Shown: positions 10,576 through 20,993 of the stretch, one piece after another
Numbering within the stretch: the stretch's first letter is position 1
Layout of the letters: the number at the start of each line of letters is the position of its first letter
Assembly: GCF_004359215.1 (NCBI RefSeq)
Contig: NC_090621.1
Location: 3,290,361-3,354,360 of the forward strand
Reading direction: 5' to 3'
Origin: Bremia lactucae
Lineage: Eukaryota; Oomycota; Peronosporomycetes; Peronosporales; Peronosporaceae
DNA: 64,000 nucleotides
The notes under the pieces: model-generated
Databases searched by the model: none
What the model was told of the DNA's origin: nothing
What the model saw: only the letters and a program-made list of their open reading frames with translations
Made by a program: the position numbers and the translations under genes

Positions 10576-10741
10576 GGAGAGCATCATGAAAGCCGATGCT
10601 CGAGGCCGAGCTGCTGAGGCTGAAGCGAGTGCTTTCTCGTCTTCGGTGAAAGTCTCAAATCGTAGGTCTCTTACTTACTCCCTAAATACATTTACTTGTA
10701 TAATCTTATCGAACGAATGAAGCAATACGTGTCATTGGGTC
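10576..10741 (-). pseudogene. Second decayed N-terminal fragment of the CCCH gene
   Basis: This is nearly identical to 9957-10122 and is the second member of the 0.6-kb duplication. It is non-coding through stops and indels. Confidence 0.65.
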
Positions 10742-10954
10742 ATCTGTGACGGCAGAGCCTGTCTAACTCAATACTATTATAATGATATCAAGCCCTGTAA
10801 GATTTTATCTTTTGCGTTTCGGTGGAATGTGGAGTCGACTGATTGGACTTTAATCTCGAAGCGTTGCAACCTCAATATCCCGATACCCAGCGGGACGATA
10901 CGCCAAAATCAGGTGCTTTACTGCATGCTTAAAAAAAAAACTCGAATGAGCCCA

Positions 10955-11147
10955 AGATTATAAAGCCGCCGGTGCGGGTTGCCGAGAACGAACAAGCGCA
11001 ACGCTGAGAGCCACAAAATCTTTGCGAGCGCCACCGCGCCAAAGCCAAGCAGATTCAGCGCAAGCTTGAATGCAAGCGACGTACGCAAAAGCGCACATTA
11101 TAGCACATTTACTCGGGAAATGTTGCTCGCATCATGAGACTCGTCAG
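10955..11147 (+). pseudogene. Second decayed C-terminal motif copy of the CCCH gene
   Basis: It repeats the broken Cys/His module seen at 10396-10574, including AAGCTTGAATGCAAGCGACG and the same premature stop, with a few extra substitutions. Confidence 0.7.
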
Positions 11148-11310
11148 CACCCAGTGCAACGCAATATAATGCTTCAAATTTAACTATACACCTATGCCAA
11201 CGTAGATGACAAGTTTGGTCTTAAATGGCAAAGCATAAGACTCGTGATTATGTATTTAATGGAAGCCGATGCTAGTTTTTTTGCGTCTTTCTAATTCTAC
11301 ATATTACATG

Positions 11311-11505
11311 AAAAATATCTTGTTTTATAATTTTAAACAGGGAAATGTCATATTCACCCCCCTAGAGACACAATTAAAAATATCTTGCTTTATAATTTTA
11401 AACAGGGAAATGTCATATTCACCCCCTAGAGACACAATTAAAAATATCTTGTTTTATAATTTTAAACAGGGAAATGTCATATTCAACCCCCCCCCTAGAC
11501 GCAAG
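11311..11505. repeat. Three tandem copies of a 64-bp AT-rich unit
   Basis: Units start at 11311, 11376 and 11440 with AAAAATATCTTG, run through TTTTAAACAGGGAAATGTCA, and end in a C-run followed by TAGA. The third unit ends in a longer C-tract. The Cs vary from 5 to 10, as expected of slippage. Confidence 0.9.
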
Positions 11506-11535
11506 TTAGTTTAAAACTCATTATATTCTTCAAAG

Positions 11536-12089
11536 CTACAGATAAGAAGGACCTGGCATGGAGCTTCTAGAGAAAACTACACGATTTAAGCAAGTTCGTA
11601 CAGTATGACCGACATTTTGACCAATGCTGCAGCGCACCCTACGTGCAGGCTGAGCAAGTTCAAATGCGGAAGGATCACGCCGGTTAAATGGGTCATTTCC
11701 AAAACGCACTTGCGATCCAGGAGGGCGACCTCTTGTTTGCTGAACGACAGGATTATTAACTGGTGCTGGATTAAGCGTTGCAAAAAAATTCAGCTGTTCA
11801 ATGATTTTCCGTTGCTGGAAGGCTCCCACTGCATTAATCGCTGATTGACTGCAAGTAGGTATAGCTCTAAAGATGTATGTGTTCGATCGATCGGATCAGG
11901 AATGCGCCACAAAGGATAAAAATTGTCGATTGTGAGCGCCCTTCCGCTAGTCTGAATGGCCAATAACACATGCTTCCAAGGTATGACCATTGTTGGCTTG
12001 ATGGTATTACCTTCCGCATATGTAAATTCCCGAACACTGCTGATCAACTCAGCAGAACTAGGGTATCCTTGAGAGGGAGGAGCTAGCAT
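11536..12089 (-). pseudogene. Broken frame with degenerate zinc-knuckle, probably transposon-derived
   Basis: Two overlapping minus-strand frames (12089-11790 and 11829-11536) look like one reading frame split by a frameshift. The second contains CSIGQNVGHTVRTC, which resembles a CCHC knuckle missing its second cysteine. The first contains IPWKHVLLAIQTSGRALTID. A gag or transposase origin is likely but the family is not identified. Confidence 0.45.
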
Positions 12090-12235
12090 ATTATGAAGTA
12101 TGAGAAAGAGGCTGCATGAGTTTAAGATAAAATGTATGCGTCTGGCGCTAAATTATCTTTCGGGGGTGGGGTGAATATAGCACGAATTTAGGGTGAGGTG
12201 AATATAATAATATTGATTTTAGAGGTGGGGCGAAT

Positions 12236-12483
12236 TGTAAGGACCAGTCAGCTTGCTCAGCCCTTGACCACTCATTTCGACTTACCTTTTAAACCATTCA
12301 TTTTCTTTAATTCAATTTTACATATGCGCCATAATAAAAACAAGTAAAAAGGTTTGCGCAATTAGGAGAGATGATACTCAGTAAGAATTAGATTAAGGAT
12401 AGGCGATACCTTAAGGAGTATACCAAAAGTATCGGTTAGTTAAACTAATTTTAATTCAGTCGTAATTTACCCTCATCCTGACA
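12236..12483 (+). repeat. 5' LTR of chromodomain gypsy element
   Basis: This 248-bp repeat starts TGTAAGGACCAG and ends CATCCTGACA (TG...CA). It differs from the LTR at 17973 at about one site and from the one at 20989 at several sites. Confidence 0.95.
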
Positions 12484-12485
12484 AG

Positions 12486-12496
12486 TGGTAGCACTT
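12486..12496 (+). promoter_or_regulatory. Primer-binding site TGGTAGCACTT
   Basis: It lies two bases after the 5' LTR and starts with TGG, complementary to a tRNA CCA end. Essentially the same 11-mer follows two other LTRs in this window by the same spacing. Confidence 0.7.
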
Positions 12497-12500
12497 GTTG

Positions 12501-12756
12501 GTCCTCCGCCCGCTTCTCCGCCGTCCTCCGCCCGCTTCTCCGCCGTCCTCCGCCCGCTTCTCCGCCGTCCTCCACCCGCTTCTTCGCCGTCCGCTCGCCT
12601 CTTCGCTGTACCCCGCGTCTCCGCCGTCTCGCGCCGCTTCTCCGCGTCTGCCGCTTCTTCGCCGTCCGCTCGCTTCTTCGCTGTACGCCCGCTTCTCCGC
12701 CGTCTGCCGCTTCTTCGCCGTCCGCTCGCCTCTTCGCTGTACGCTTGCTTCTTCGC
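12501..12756. repeat. 22-bp GC-rich minisatellite in the retrotransposon leader
   Basis: The unit GTCCTCCGCCCGCTTCTCCG plus CC repeats from 12501, first perfectly and then with increasing divergence. One strand is pyrimidine-rich and the other purine-rich. It lies between the primer-binding site and the first open frame. Long Arg/Glu/Ala frames on the minus strand are by-products of this repeat. Confidence 0.9.
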
Positions 12757-13087
12757 CTTTCGCGCTTCGTGGGACTGCACTGCGTTGGATTGCAAAGTAC
12801 TGCTTGTAGCGTGAGAGATTTCCGCTCGCAGCCAATAAGGTACTGCTTGTAGCGTGGGAATTTTCGCTCGCAGTCAACTGCTCCATCCCTTTGGAAGCGC
12901 TGCGTAGCAGTTTTGAGTGTGTGGCTTTCAGTATCCACTGTAATTCTAAGCGTCTGCCTAGGCAGATATAGTCGCTTAGTCTGTGTGAGGTTGGGTCCGG
13001 CTTAAATCGGTGAAACAGTTTATCCATCTGGGATAAGGTTTAATCTCTAACGCATTACGCCTAAGCTAAAGTAAGTCGTTGAGTTCT

Positions 13088-13390
13088 ATGAGCAAGAAGA
13101 GAAAGGCTACTACTCAGATTCCGTTTGACTGCAGTAAGGCTTTCCTCTTTGAGTACGGTGACAAGTCTGCAAAGACTGCGAACGATCTGCTTGCGTCTTT
13201 ACAAAAGACTCGGCGCATTGCGAAGATCTTAGCAAAGCAACTCACCAAGGAGAAAGCCTGCCTGCCCAAGCAAGGATCCACCTTATCAGCTCCGCTACAC
13301 GAAGTAGACGCGCTTTTGGAAGAAGCCGAGCGCACCATCTTAAATGATCTTCGGTTTAACTTAAGAGACCTAAATAAACTAAACGACTAA
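13088..13390 (+). CDS. Small leader-region ORF of the gypsy element
   Basis: A 100-residue frame from the ATG at 13088 (MSKKRKATTQIPF) is rich in Lys and Leu. It lies upstream of gag. No domain is recognised. It could be the start of gag cut off by a frameshift, or a separate small protein. Another short frame from the ATG at 13426 (MGQPSNARANAAN) intervenes before the main gag frame. Confidence 0.45.
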   Translation: MSKKRKATTQIPFDCSKAFLFEYGDKSAKTANDLLASLQKTRRIAKILAKQLTKEKACLPKQGSTLSAPLHEVDALLEEAERTILNDLRFNLRDLNKLND

Positions 13391-13453
13391 GTCTTTTAAA
13401 AGTTCCGAACACATCTTCTTCCATTATGGGTCAACCCTCAAACGCCCGAGCTA

Positions 13454-14368
13454 ATGCAGCAAATGATGCATATGCTACAGCAACAACAAGAGTTGATCAA
13501 ATCCTTGGCTAACTCCCAAAAAGAAGGTGGGCTTAAGGTGGACGGGCTAAGAATACCGACGTATAGCGGAAGGAGTGAAGAGTCGGTTCGACTTTATTAC
13601 GCGCAAGTACAGCAATATTTTATTGCGCACGGTACGAAGTGGAGAGAAGACGCAATGGCTCCTCAAGTACTTGCCGTACTAGGAAGTTCATTGCGCGGAC
13701 CAGCAGCACAATGGTTCTTGCTGCATCAATCAGAAATTCACTCAGTCGAAGAGCTTTTTCTAGCAGTGGAAAAGGAATTTGTTCCTGCGGATCTACAGCA
13801 ACGTCTTCGAGACGACCTGCATCGGCTGAAACAAGCCAGTTGCAAAGGCTTAATGGACTACATTGCGAAATTTCGACACATTATTTCGCAAGTTGAGGAC
13901 ATGACTGAGATAGACCAAATAATCTATTTTCAACGAGAATTAAAAACAAGAACGCAAGAAGAAGTTCAATACCGACGGGGAAATACACTGTCGGAGGCTA
14001 TTACTGTGGCGCTCGACTTTGAACGCGCACATTCGGTTGGTTATAATCACCATATCGCAACAACCCCTCGTCCTGGTCCATTAAATGTGGCCAGAGAATT
14101 AAACAATGAGCCAGAGCTGATGGAAATCGCAATGCTCGGCCATTTCGTAGGTCTTCTCGCGTCCATAGCCGACGTCCAAAAAAAACAAAGTGTGCGTACT
14201 GAAAAAAACTGGGGCACACGATTCAGCAGTGTTACAAGCGCAGGAACCAGCAAAATAGTCGCGGCAACGGATATCGTCGCGAGCGTGCAAACGTCAACTA
14301 TTTCAAGAATGAGTCAGTCGAAGAAGAAACCATCGCGACTGTGTCAGATGAAAATATCACGACACTAA
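13454..14368 (+). pseudogene. Gag of gypsy element (retrotransposon gag domain), frameshifted
   Basis: The frame encodes a gag capsid-like domain: RGPAAQWFLLHQ, FVPADLQQRLRDDLHRLKQ and LMDYIAKFRHI. After about 14130 the coding signal moves to the pol frame, where an Arg-rich linker and a zinc knuckle follow (C-A-Y-stop-KKLGHTIQQC). A TGA at 14200-14202 stands where the second knuckle cysteine should be. The gag frame is thus broken by both a frameshift and a stop. Confidence 0.75.
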
Positions 14369-15210
14369 GTGAAGCTGACTTTGCTTCCTTCACGGGAAAA
14401 GATTTGATCGTCAAAAAGGGTCATCTTGACGATCGTGCTGTTAAAATAATGCTCGATTCTGGCGCCACATGCAATGTGGTGAAGCCGGGGTTGCTGCAAC
14501 GCGTCACGTCTGAAGTGGCAATTCAAGTCACTCGTTTCGACGGCACTAATACCACCAAAAGAAAGGTGAAGAAAGGAGTCGCAAATATCTGCTTTGATGG
14601 TAATCAATTTTCTGACATTCCGGTCATTGAGTGGCCAATGAGTAATTCCCAAGATGTAATTCTGGGTAAGCCTTGCTTTACTGCGCACGAGCCAATCATA
14701 AATTGGCGTACTCATCAAGTTTCGTTCAAAAGTGGTAACATACCACAGGATGAGGTTTTTGAACCGGTCATTATTTCCTCTGCCGACTTTTCAAGGAAAT
14801 TAAAGACATCAAAATACGAAGAGGTCTATCGTGTCAAAATTTATCAAGACTCGGAATCTACAAAACCTCGGGAAATACGGTTGAAGTCGTTACTTGATTC
14901 CTATAAAGATGTATTTCCAGAAAAGTTACCGAATTCATTGCCTCCTAATCGGTCAGTTGAATTTGAAATCAATATGCAACCCGGTGCGCAACCGAGTAAT
15001 CGTCCGCCGTTTCGACTTTCACAAGTTGAACAAAATGCTCTACAGAAGTTTGTCGATGAGAACCTTTCCCGCGGATGGATCGAGCTTTCAGACTCGCCTT
15101 GGGTATCAAACATCTTTGGTATTCCTAAAAAGGACCCAAAAACCGGTACGAGTGTATCTCGTTCAGAATGGATTCGATCGGAAACGCAAACATTTTGCTC
15201 CGTTGGGTGA
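14341..15210 (+). pseudogene. Gypsy protease and start of reverse transcriptase, frameshifted
   Basis: The retroviral-type aspartic protease motif is MLDSGATCNVVKPG. The RT N terminus follows (RPPFRLSQVEQNAL, WVSNIFGIPKKDPKTG). RT coding then moves to another frame around 15150-15200, where RWVIDFRYVN continues, so a frameshift separates the two halves of RT. The frame also carries the zinc-knuckle remnant upstream. Confidence 0.8.
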
Positions 15211-16808
15211 TTGACTTTCGTTACGTCAACTCAAAGTCAGTCGTCCCTAAAATACCTTTGCCGCGAATCGATGAATTATTTGATAAGATGCAAGGTATGA
15301 GCTATTTCACAGTCATTGACTTAGCTCAGGGGTACCATCAGATGCGTATCCATCCGGATAGCAAGAAGCACACTGCGTTTCGTATATCAAATGAGACGTA
15401 TCAGTGGTGCGTTGCTCCGATGGGTCTTGCTGGAATGCCTGGCATCTGGTCGCGCTTGATGCGTGTACTTTTTGGAAAGTTCCCATTTGTTGTGGTATAT
15501 TTAGATGATATCTGCATATTTTCCGTCTCTTATGACGAACATCTTGGCCATCTGGCTATCGTGTTCGACGTATTACGCAAGGAAACGCTATTCGCTCACA
15601 TCGGCAAGTGCAAGTTTGCGCGTCAAGAGGTCAGCTTTTTGGGGCACACTGTTTCCAACAAAGGATTATCCGTTGATAATACGAAGACGGAAGCAATCGC
15701 TAAATGGCCACCACCTACCTCCGTAAAGGAATTGCAAAGTTTTCTTGGTCTTGCTGGTTATTATCGCCGCTTTATTCATCAGTTTGCGCACATAGTTCTG
15801 CCATTGAGTCATCTTGTTAAGAAAGATTCTCCATGGCTGTGGAATGCAGAACAGGAGGATCCCTTCGCAAGACTGAAGACTGTCTTACAAGCTGCACCTG
15901 TGCTGACTCTGCCCAACTTTTCACGCCCGTTTGTACTGACTACGGATGCATCAGGGTCGTGCGTGGGAGGTGTTTTATCGCAATTTCTCAATGGACATGA
16001 CCATCCAATAGCGTTTTATTCAAAGAAGCTTGGAGTCCATGAGATTAATTGGCCTGCACATGAAAAGGAGCTATTTGCAATTAAAGCGAGGTTAGACAAA
16101 TGGCGTCATTACCTTTATGGTCACCAGTTTGAGATTTTCACGGACAATAGCGCCTGCTCTTGGCTGCTTCATCATCCGAAAGTCTCGCCGAAATTGGCTC
16201 GATACTTGACCACCTTCGCTCAATATACGTTTACTATACACCACATTAATGGTGCTTTAAACGTCCTAGCTGATGCGCTTTCGCGCCGGCCTAATGATAC
16301 TGTCGTGGACAATATCCACTTCCATAAGTGCGATTCTAGTTGCCAACAACGAGGTACACGTTTACTTTGCTCACCCTCGGTGCCAACTCTGCCCCAGGAG
16401 GAGGCTGAGGCTCTGCAAGTTGCCACCTTAATGACAGCGTCGTATGTCGAGTTGTCACCAGAAGTTCGCAAGCTACTTCAACAAGGCTACGCCAGAGATG
16501 CTGAGTGTAAAGAAGCATGGAAAAACTCAGAAGCAAGCTCACTGTTTGTCAAGCAAGAAGACTTGCTGTTTTTGCGCACGTCAAATAAGCTTACACGTCT
16601 TTGCGTGCCCAGCAACAACCGTTTGCGAACGAAAGTAATATCGGAAAATCATGATTCGGCAATAGCTGCTCATCCGGGCAATCGCAGAACATACTTGCGA
16701 GTGGCTCAGTGGTATTTCTGGAAATCGTTGCAGAAAGACGTCAAGGAATATGTCAAAACCTGTGAAACCTGCGCACGTTGGAAACATGATAATCAACGAA
16801 AAAACTGA
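15168..16808 (+). pseudogene. Gypsy reverse transcriptase, RNase H and integrase zinc domain
   Basis: The RT catalytic core is intact: VIDLAQGYHQMRIHPDS and the metal-binding VVVYLDDICIFS. RNase H follows (LTTDASGSCVGGVLSQF, HEKELFAI, FTDNSACSWLLH), then the integrase HHCC region (HPGNRRTYLRVAQWYFW, CETCARW). An in-frame TGA at 16806-16808 cuts the frame just before the integrase core, which continues in the same frame at 16815. Confidence 0.85.
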
Positions 16809-16814
16809 TTACTT

Positions 16815-17477
16815 ATGCCAATTCCAATACCAGAGGCTTGCTGGCAAGTGGTGTCAATGGACTTCATAACAGGGCTTCCTATGTCCAATGGATTTGATGC
16901 CATCCTAACTGTTGTCGATAAGTTTTCCAAACGAACGAAGTACACAGCAGTGCACGTTAAGGATGATGCATGCACAACAGCAAAAGTATTTTTTGATGCT
17001 GTAGTTCGACACCATGGTCTTCCAGAAGTTATCATCAGTGACCGAGATAGCAAGTTCACGTCCATGTTTTGGAAGTCTTTGATGACGATCATCGGTGTTC
17101 GTCTAAGCATGACACCCGCTCATCGGGCTAAAGCCGATGGACAGACCGAGCGACAGAACCTTGTGGTAGAAGACGCACTCAGATGCATGGTATCTAACCA
17201 TGGCACTGACTGGACCGAACACTTGGGAAGCATAGAGTATGCGCACTCTACACTGGTTAGTGCATCCACGGGATACTCTCCCTTCGAAATAGATACGGGA
17301 AGAAAGGAACGCTCTACATGGCAAAAGGCTCTGGGCTGGAATAGTCAACCAAAGGAGATTGACGTATACGCAAAAGAGTTTATCGAAGAACGAACAAAGA
17401 TCATCGATCAGGCTCGCAGAAATCTCCTAAAAGCACAAGCTTCGCAAAGCAATATTACGATCAAAAACGCCGAATAA
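16815..17477 (+). pseudogene. Gypsy integrase catalytic core
   Basis: This is the DDE integrase core: SMDFITGLP (first Asp), VIISDRDSKFTS (second Asp) and ADGQTERQN with the Glu. It is in frame with the RT/RNase H frame, separated only by the TGA at 16806. It ends in a frameshift near 17450; the alternative frame continues RRINQVKFKVGDLVMLDT. Confidence 0.85.
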
Positions 17478-17509
17478 ATCAAGTTAAATTCAAGGTTGGA
17501 GATCTAGTT

Positions 17510-17977
17510 ATGCTTGATACTCGCAGAATATCGTTGAAACATGCTGCGAAAGATATGGGGACACCACGAGCTAAGTTTGCGGCAAGAAAGGTGGGACCAT
17601 TCGAAATTATCAAAATGATTAATCCTAATGTGGCAAGGCTTAAGTTACCACAAAGTATGAATAAGATTAATCCAACCTTTAATGTCGATGTTCTATCAAA
17701 GTATGAACCGACACCAGAAAAATTTCGAAGTCGTCCGATACCGAAAGCATCCAAATTCGTGGATAATGGCACAGCGGATCATCTTCAAGTTATTGAACGT
17801 CTCTTGAAGAAAAGCCAGTTCAATCGTCAACCATACTGGCTCGTACAATGGCATGGCGAAACTAAGGAAGAAGCCAGTTGGGAAAAAGAGAAAAATATTC
17901 GCCATGTCTCCCACTGGAAGGATCTCGTCGCCAACTTCAATCAGCGTCAACGAGAGATCAAATCGGGGAGGATGTAA
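17510..17977 (+). pseudogene. Gypsy integrase C terminus and chromodomain
   Basis: After the SH3-like integrase tail (RKVGPFEIIKMINPNVARLK), a chromodomain is seen: VIERLLKKSQFNRQPYWLVQ, WHGETKEEASWEKEKNI. Chromodomains guide insertion of chromovirus-type gypsy elements to marked chromatin. The frame runs into the LTR at 17973. Confidence 0.85.
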
Positions 17978-18220
17978 GGACCAGTCATCTTGCTCAGCCC
18001 TTGACCACTCATTTCGACTTACCTTTTAAACCATTCATTTTCTTTAATTCAATTTTACATATGCGCCATAATAAAAACAAGTAAAAAGGTTTGCGCAATT
18101 AGGAGAGATGATACTCAGTAAGAATTAGATTAAGGATAGGCGATACCTTAAGGAGTATACCAAAAGTATCGGTTAGTTAAACTAATTTTAATTCAGTCGT
18201 AATTTACCCTCATCCTGACA
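17973..18220 (+). repeat. Middle LTR of the gypsy block
   Basis: A 248-bp LTR, almost identical to the one at 12236. It is followed by the same primer-binding site and the first bases of the minisatellite, then by the n at 18264. Confidence 0.95.
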
Positions 18221-18263
18221 AGTGGTAGCACTTGTTGGTCCTCCGCCCGCTTCTCCGCCGTCC

Positions 18264-18264
18264 N
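18264..18264. other. Scaffold join (single n) inside the gypsy block
   Basis: Just after the leader minisatellite begins, sequence jumps to the RT region (equivalent to about 15250). The missing leader, gag and protease of copy 2 are either in the gap or never existed separately. Confidence 0.9.
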
Positions 18265-20993
18265 AAAATACCTTTGCCGCGAATCGATGAATTGTTCGAT
18301 AAAATGCAAGGTATGAGCTATTTCACAGTCATTGACTTAGCTCAGGGGTACCATCAGATGCGTATCCATCCGGATAGCAAGAAGCACACTGCGTTTCGTA
18401 TATCAAATGAGACGTATCAGTGGTGCGTTGCTCCGATGGGTCTTGCTGGAATGCCTGGCATCTGGTCGCGCTTGATGCGTGTACTTTTTGGAAAGTTCCC
18501 ATTTGTTGTGGTATATTTAGATGATATCTGCATATTTTCCGTCTCTTATGACGAACATCTTGGCCATCTGGCTATCGTGTTCGACGTATTACGCAAGGAA
18601 ACGCTATTCGCTCACATCGGCAAGTGCAAGTTTGCGCGTCAAGAGGTCAGCTTTTTGGGGCACACTGTTTCCAACAAAGGATTATCCGTTGATAATACGA
18701 AGACGGAAGCAATCGCTAAATGGCCACCACCTACCTCCGTAAAGGAATTGCAAAGTTTTCTTGGTCTTGCTGGTTATTATCGCCGCTTTATTCATCAGTT
18801 TGCGCACATAGTTCTGCCATTGAGTCATCTTGTTAAGAAAGATTCTCCATGGCTGTGGAATGCAGAACAGGAGGATCCCTTCGCAAGACTGAAGACTGTC
18901 TTACAAGCTGCACCTGTGCTGACTCTGCCCAACTTTTCACGCCCGTTTGTACTGACTACGGATGCATCAGGGTCGTGCGTGGGAGGTGTTTTATCGCAAT
19001 TTCTCAATGGACATGACCATCCAATAGCGTTTTATTCAAAGAAGCTTGGAGTCCATGAGATTAATTGGCCTGCACATGAAAAGGAGCTATTTGCAATTAA
19101 AGCGAGGTTAGACAAATGGCGTCATTACCTTTATGGTCACCAGTTTGAGATTTTCACGGACAATAGCGCCTGCTCTTGGCTGCTTCATCATCCGAAAGTC
19201 TCGCCGAAATTGGCTCGATACTTGACCACCTTCGCTCAATATACGTTTACTATACACCACATTAATGGTGCTTTAAACGTCCTAGCTGATGCGCTTTCGC
19301 GCCGGCCTAATGATACTGTCGTGGACAATATCCACTTCCATAAGTGCGATTCTAGTTGCCAACAACGAGGTACACGTTTACTTTGCTCACCCTCGGTGCC
19401 AACTCTGCCCCAGGAGGAGGCTGAGGCTCTGCAAGTTGCCACCTTAATGACAGCGTCGTATGTCGAGTTGTCACCAGAAGTTCGCAAGCTACTTCAACAA
19501 GGCTACGCCAGAGATGCTGAGTGTAAAGAAGCATGGAAAAACTCAGAAGCAAGCTCACTGTTTGTCAAGCAAGAAGACTTGCTGTTTTTGCGCACGTCAA
19601 ATAAGCTTACACGTCTTTGCGTGCCCAGCAACAACCGTTTGCGAACGAAAGTAATATCGGAAAATCATGATTCGGCAATAGCTGCTCATCCGGGCAATCG
19701 CAGAACATACTTGCGAGTGGCTCAGTGGTATTTCTGGAAATCGTTGCAGAAAGACGTCAAGGAATATGTCAAAACCTGTGAAACCTGCGCACGTTGGAAA
19801 CATGATAATCAACGAAAAAACTGATTACTTATGCCAATTCCAATACCAGAGGCTTGCTGGCAAGTGGTGTCAATGGACTTCATAACAGGGCTTCCTATGT
19901 CCAATGGATTTGATGCCATCCTAACTGTTGTCGATAAGTTTTCCAAACGAACGAAGTACACAGCAGTGCACGTTAAGGATGATGCATGCACAACAGCAAA
20001 AGTATTTTTTGATGCTGTAGTTCGACACCATGGTCTTCCAGAAGTTATCATCAGTGACCGAGATAGCAAGTTCACGTCCATGTTTTGGAAGTCTTTGATG
20101 ACGATCATCGGTGTTCGTCTAAGCATGACAACCGCTCATCGGGCTCAAGCCGATGGACAGACCGAGCGACAGAACCTTGTGGTAGAAGACGCACTCAGAT
20201 GCATGGTATCTAACCATGGCACTGACTGGACCGAACACTTGGGAAGCATAGAGTATGCGCACTCTACACTGGTTAGTGCATCCACGGGATACTCTCCCTT
20301 CGAAATAGATACGGGAAGAAAGGAACGCTCTACATGGCAAAAGGCTCTGGGCTGGAATAGTCAACCAAAGGAGATTGACGTATACGCAAAAGAGTTTATC
20401 GAAGAACGAACAAAGATCATCGATCAGGCTCGCAGAAATCTCCTAAAAGCACAAGCTTCGCAAAGCAATATTACGATCAAAAACGCCGAATAAATCAAGT
20501 TAAATTCAAGGTTGGAGATCTAGTTATGCTTGATACTCGCAGAATATCGTTGAAACATGCTGCGAAAGATATGGGGACACCACGAGCTAAGTTTGCGGCA
20601 AGAAAGGTGGGACCATTCGAAATTATCAAAATGATTAATCCTAATGTGGCAAGGCTTAAGTTACCACAAAGTATGAATAAGATTAATCCAACCTTTAATG
20701 TCGATGTTCTATCAAAGTATGAACCGACACCAGAAAAATTTCGAAGTCGTCCGATACCGAAAGCATCCAAATTCGTGGATAATGGCACAGCGGATCATCT
20801 TCAAGTTTTTGAACGTCTCTTGAAGAAAAGCCAGTTCAATCGTCAACCATACTGGCTCGTACAATGGCATGGCGAAACTAAGGAAGAAGCCAGTTGGGAA
20901 AAAGAGAAAAATATTCGCCATGTCTCCCACTGGAAGGATCGCGTCGCCAATTTCAATCAGCGTCAACGAGAGATCAAATCGGGGAGGATGTAA
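18265..20993 (+). pseudogene. Second copy of gypsy RT/RNase H, integrase and chromodomain
   Basis: Sequence 18265-20993 repeats 15249-17977 with only a few substitutions (for example two within the integrase core near 20130 and two near the chromodomain end). RT/RNase H ends at the same TGA (19822-19824), the integrase core is 19831-20493, the same frameshift follows, and the chromodomain is 20526-20993. Shared breaks show that the two copies derive from an already dead element or are the same locus assembled twice. Confidence 0.85.

Larger units (their letters stand above)
9957..11147. repeat. Direct duplication of about 0.6 kb around a scaffold join
   Basis: Sequence 9957-10574 recurs at 10576-11147 with scattered substitutions and small indels. 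Both copies start GGAGAGCATCATGAAAGCCG and end in the decayed CCCH motif. The copies meet at the single n at 10575, so they may be neighbouring duplicates or alternative (allelic) versions placed in tandem by the assembler. Confidence 0.8.

Noticed and set aside
11311..11505. CRISPR array
   Set aside because: Direct tandem repeats without unique spacers, in a eukaryotic genome.
12451..13027. Long minus-strand frames rich in Arg, Glu and Ala
   Set aside because: They are translations of the 22-bp minisatellite; three frames are open at once, as expected of a GC-rich tandem repeat without stops.
14178..14186. Run of eight A plus C as a programmed -1 frameshift site between gag and pol
   Set aside because: In the gag frame the codons over the run do not match the heptamer phase, the knuckle frame already reads sensibly upstream of the run, and a stop sits in the knuckle. 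Mutation is the simpler cause.
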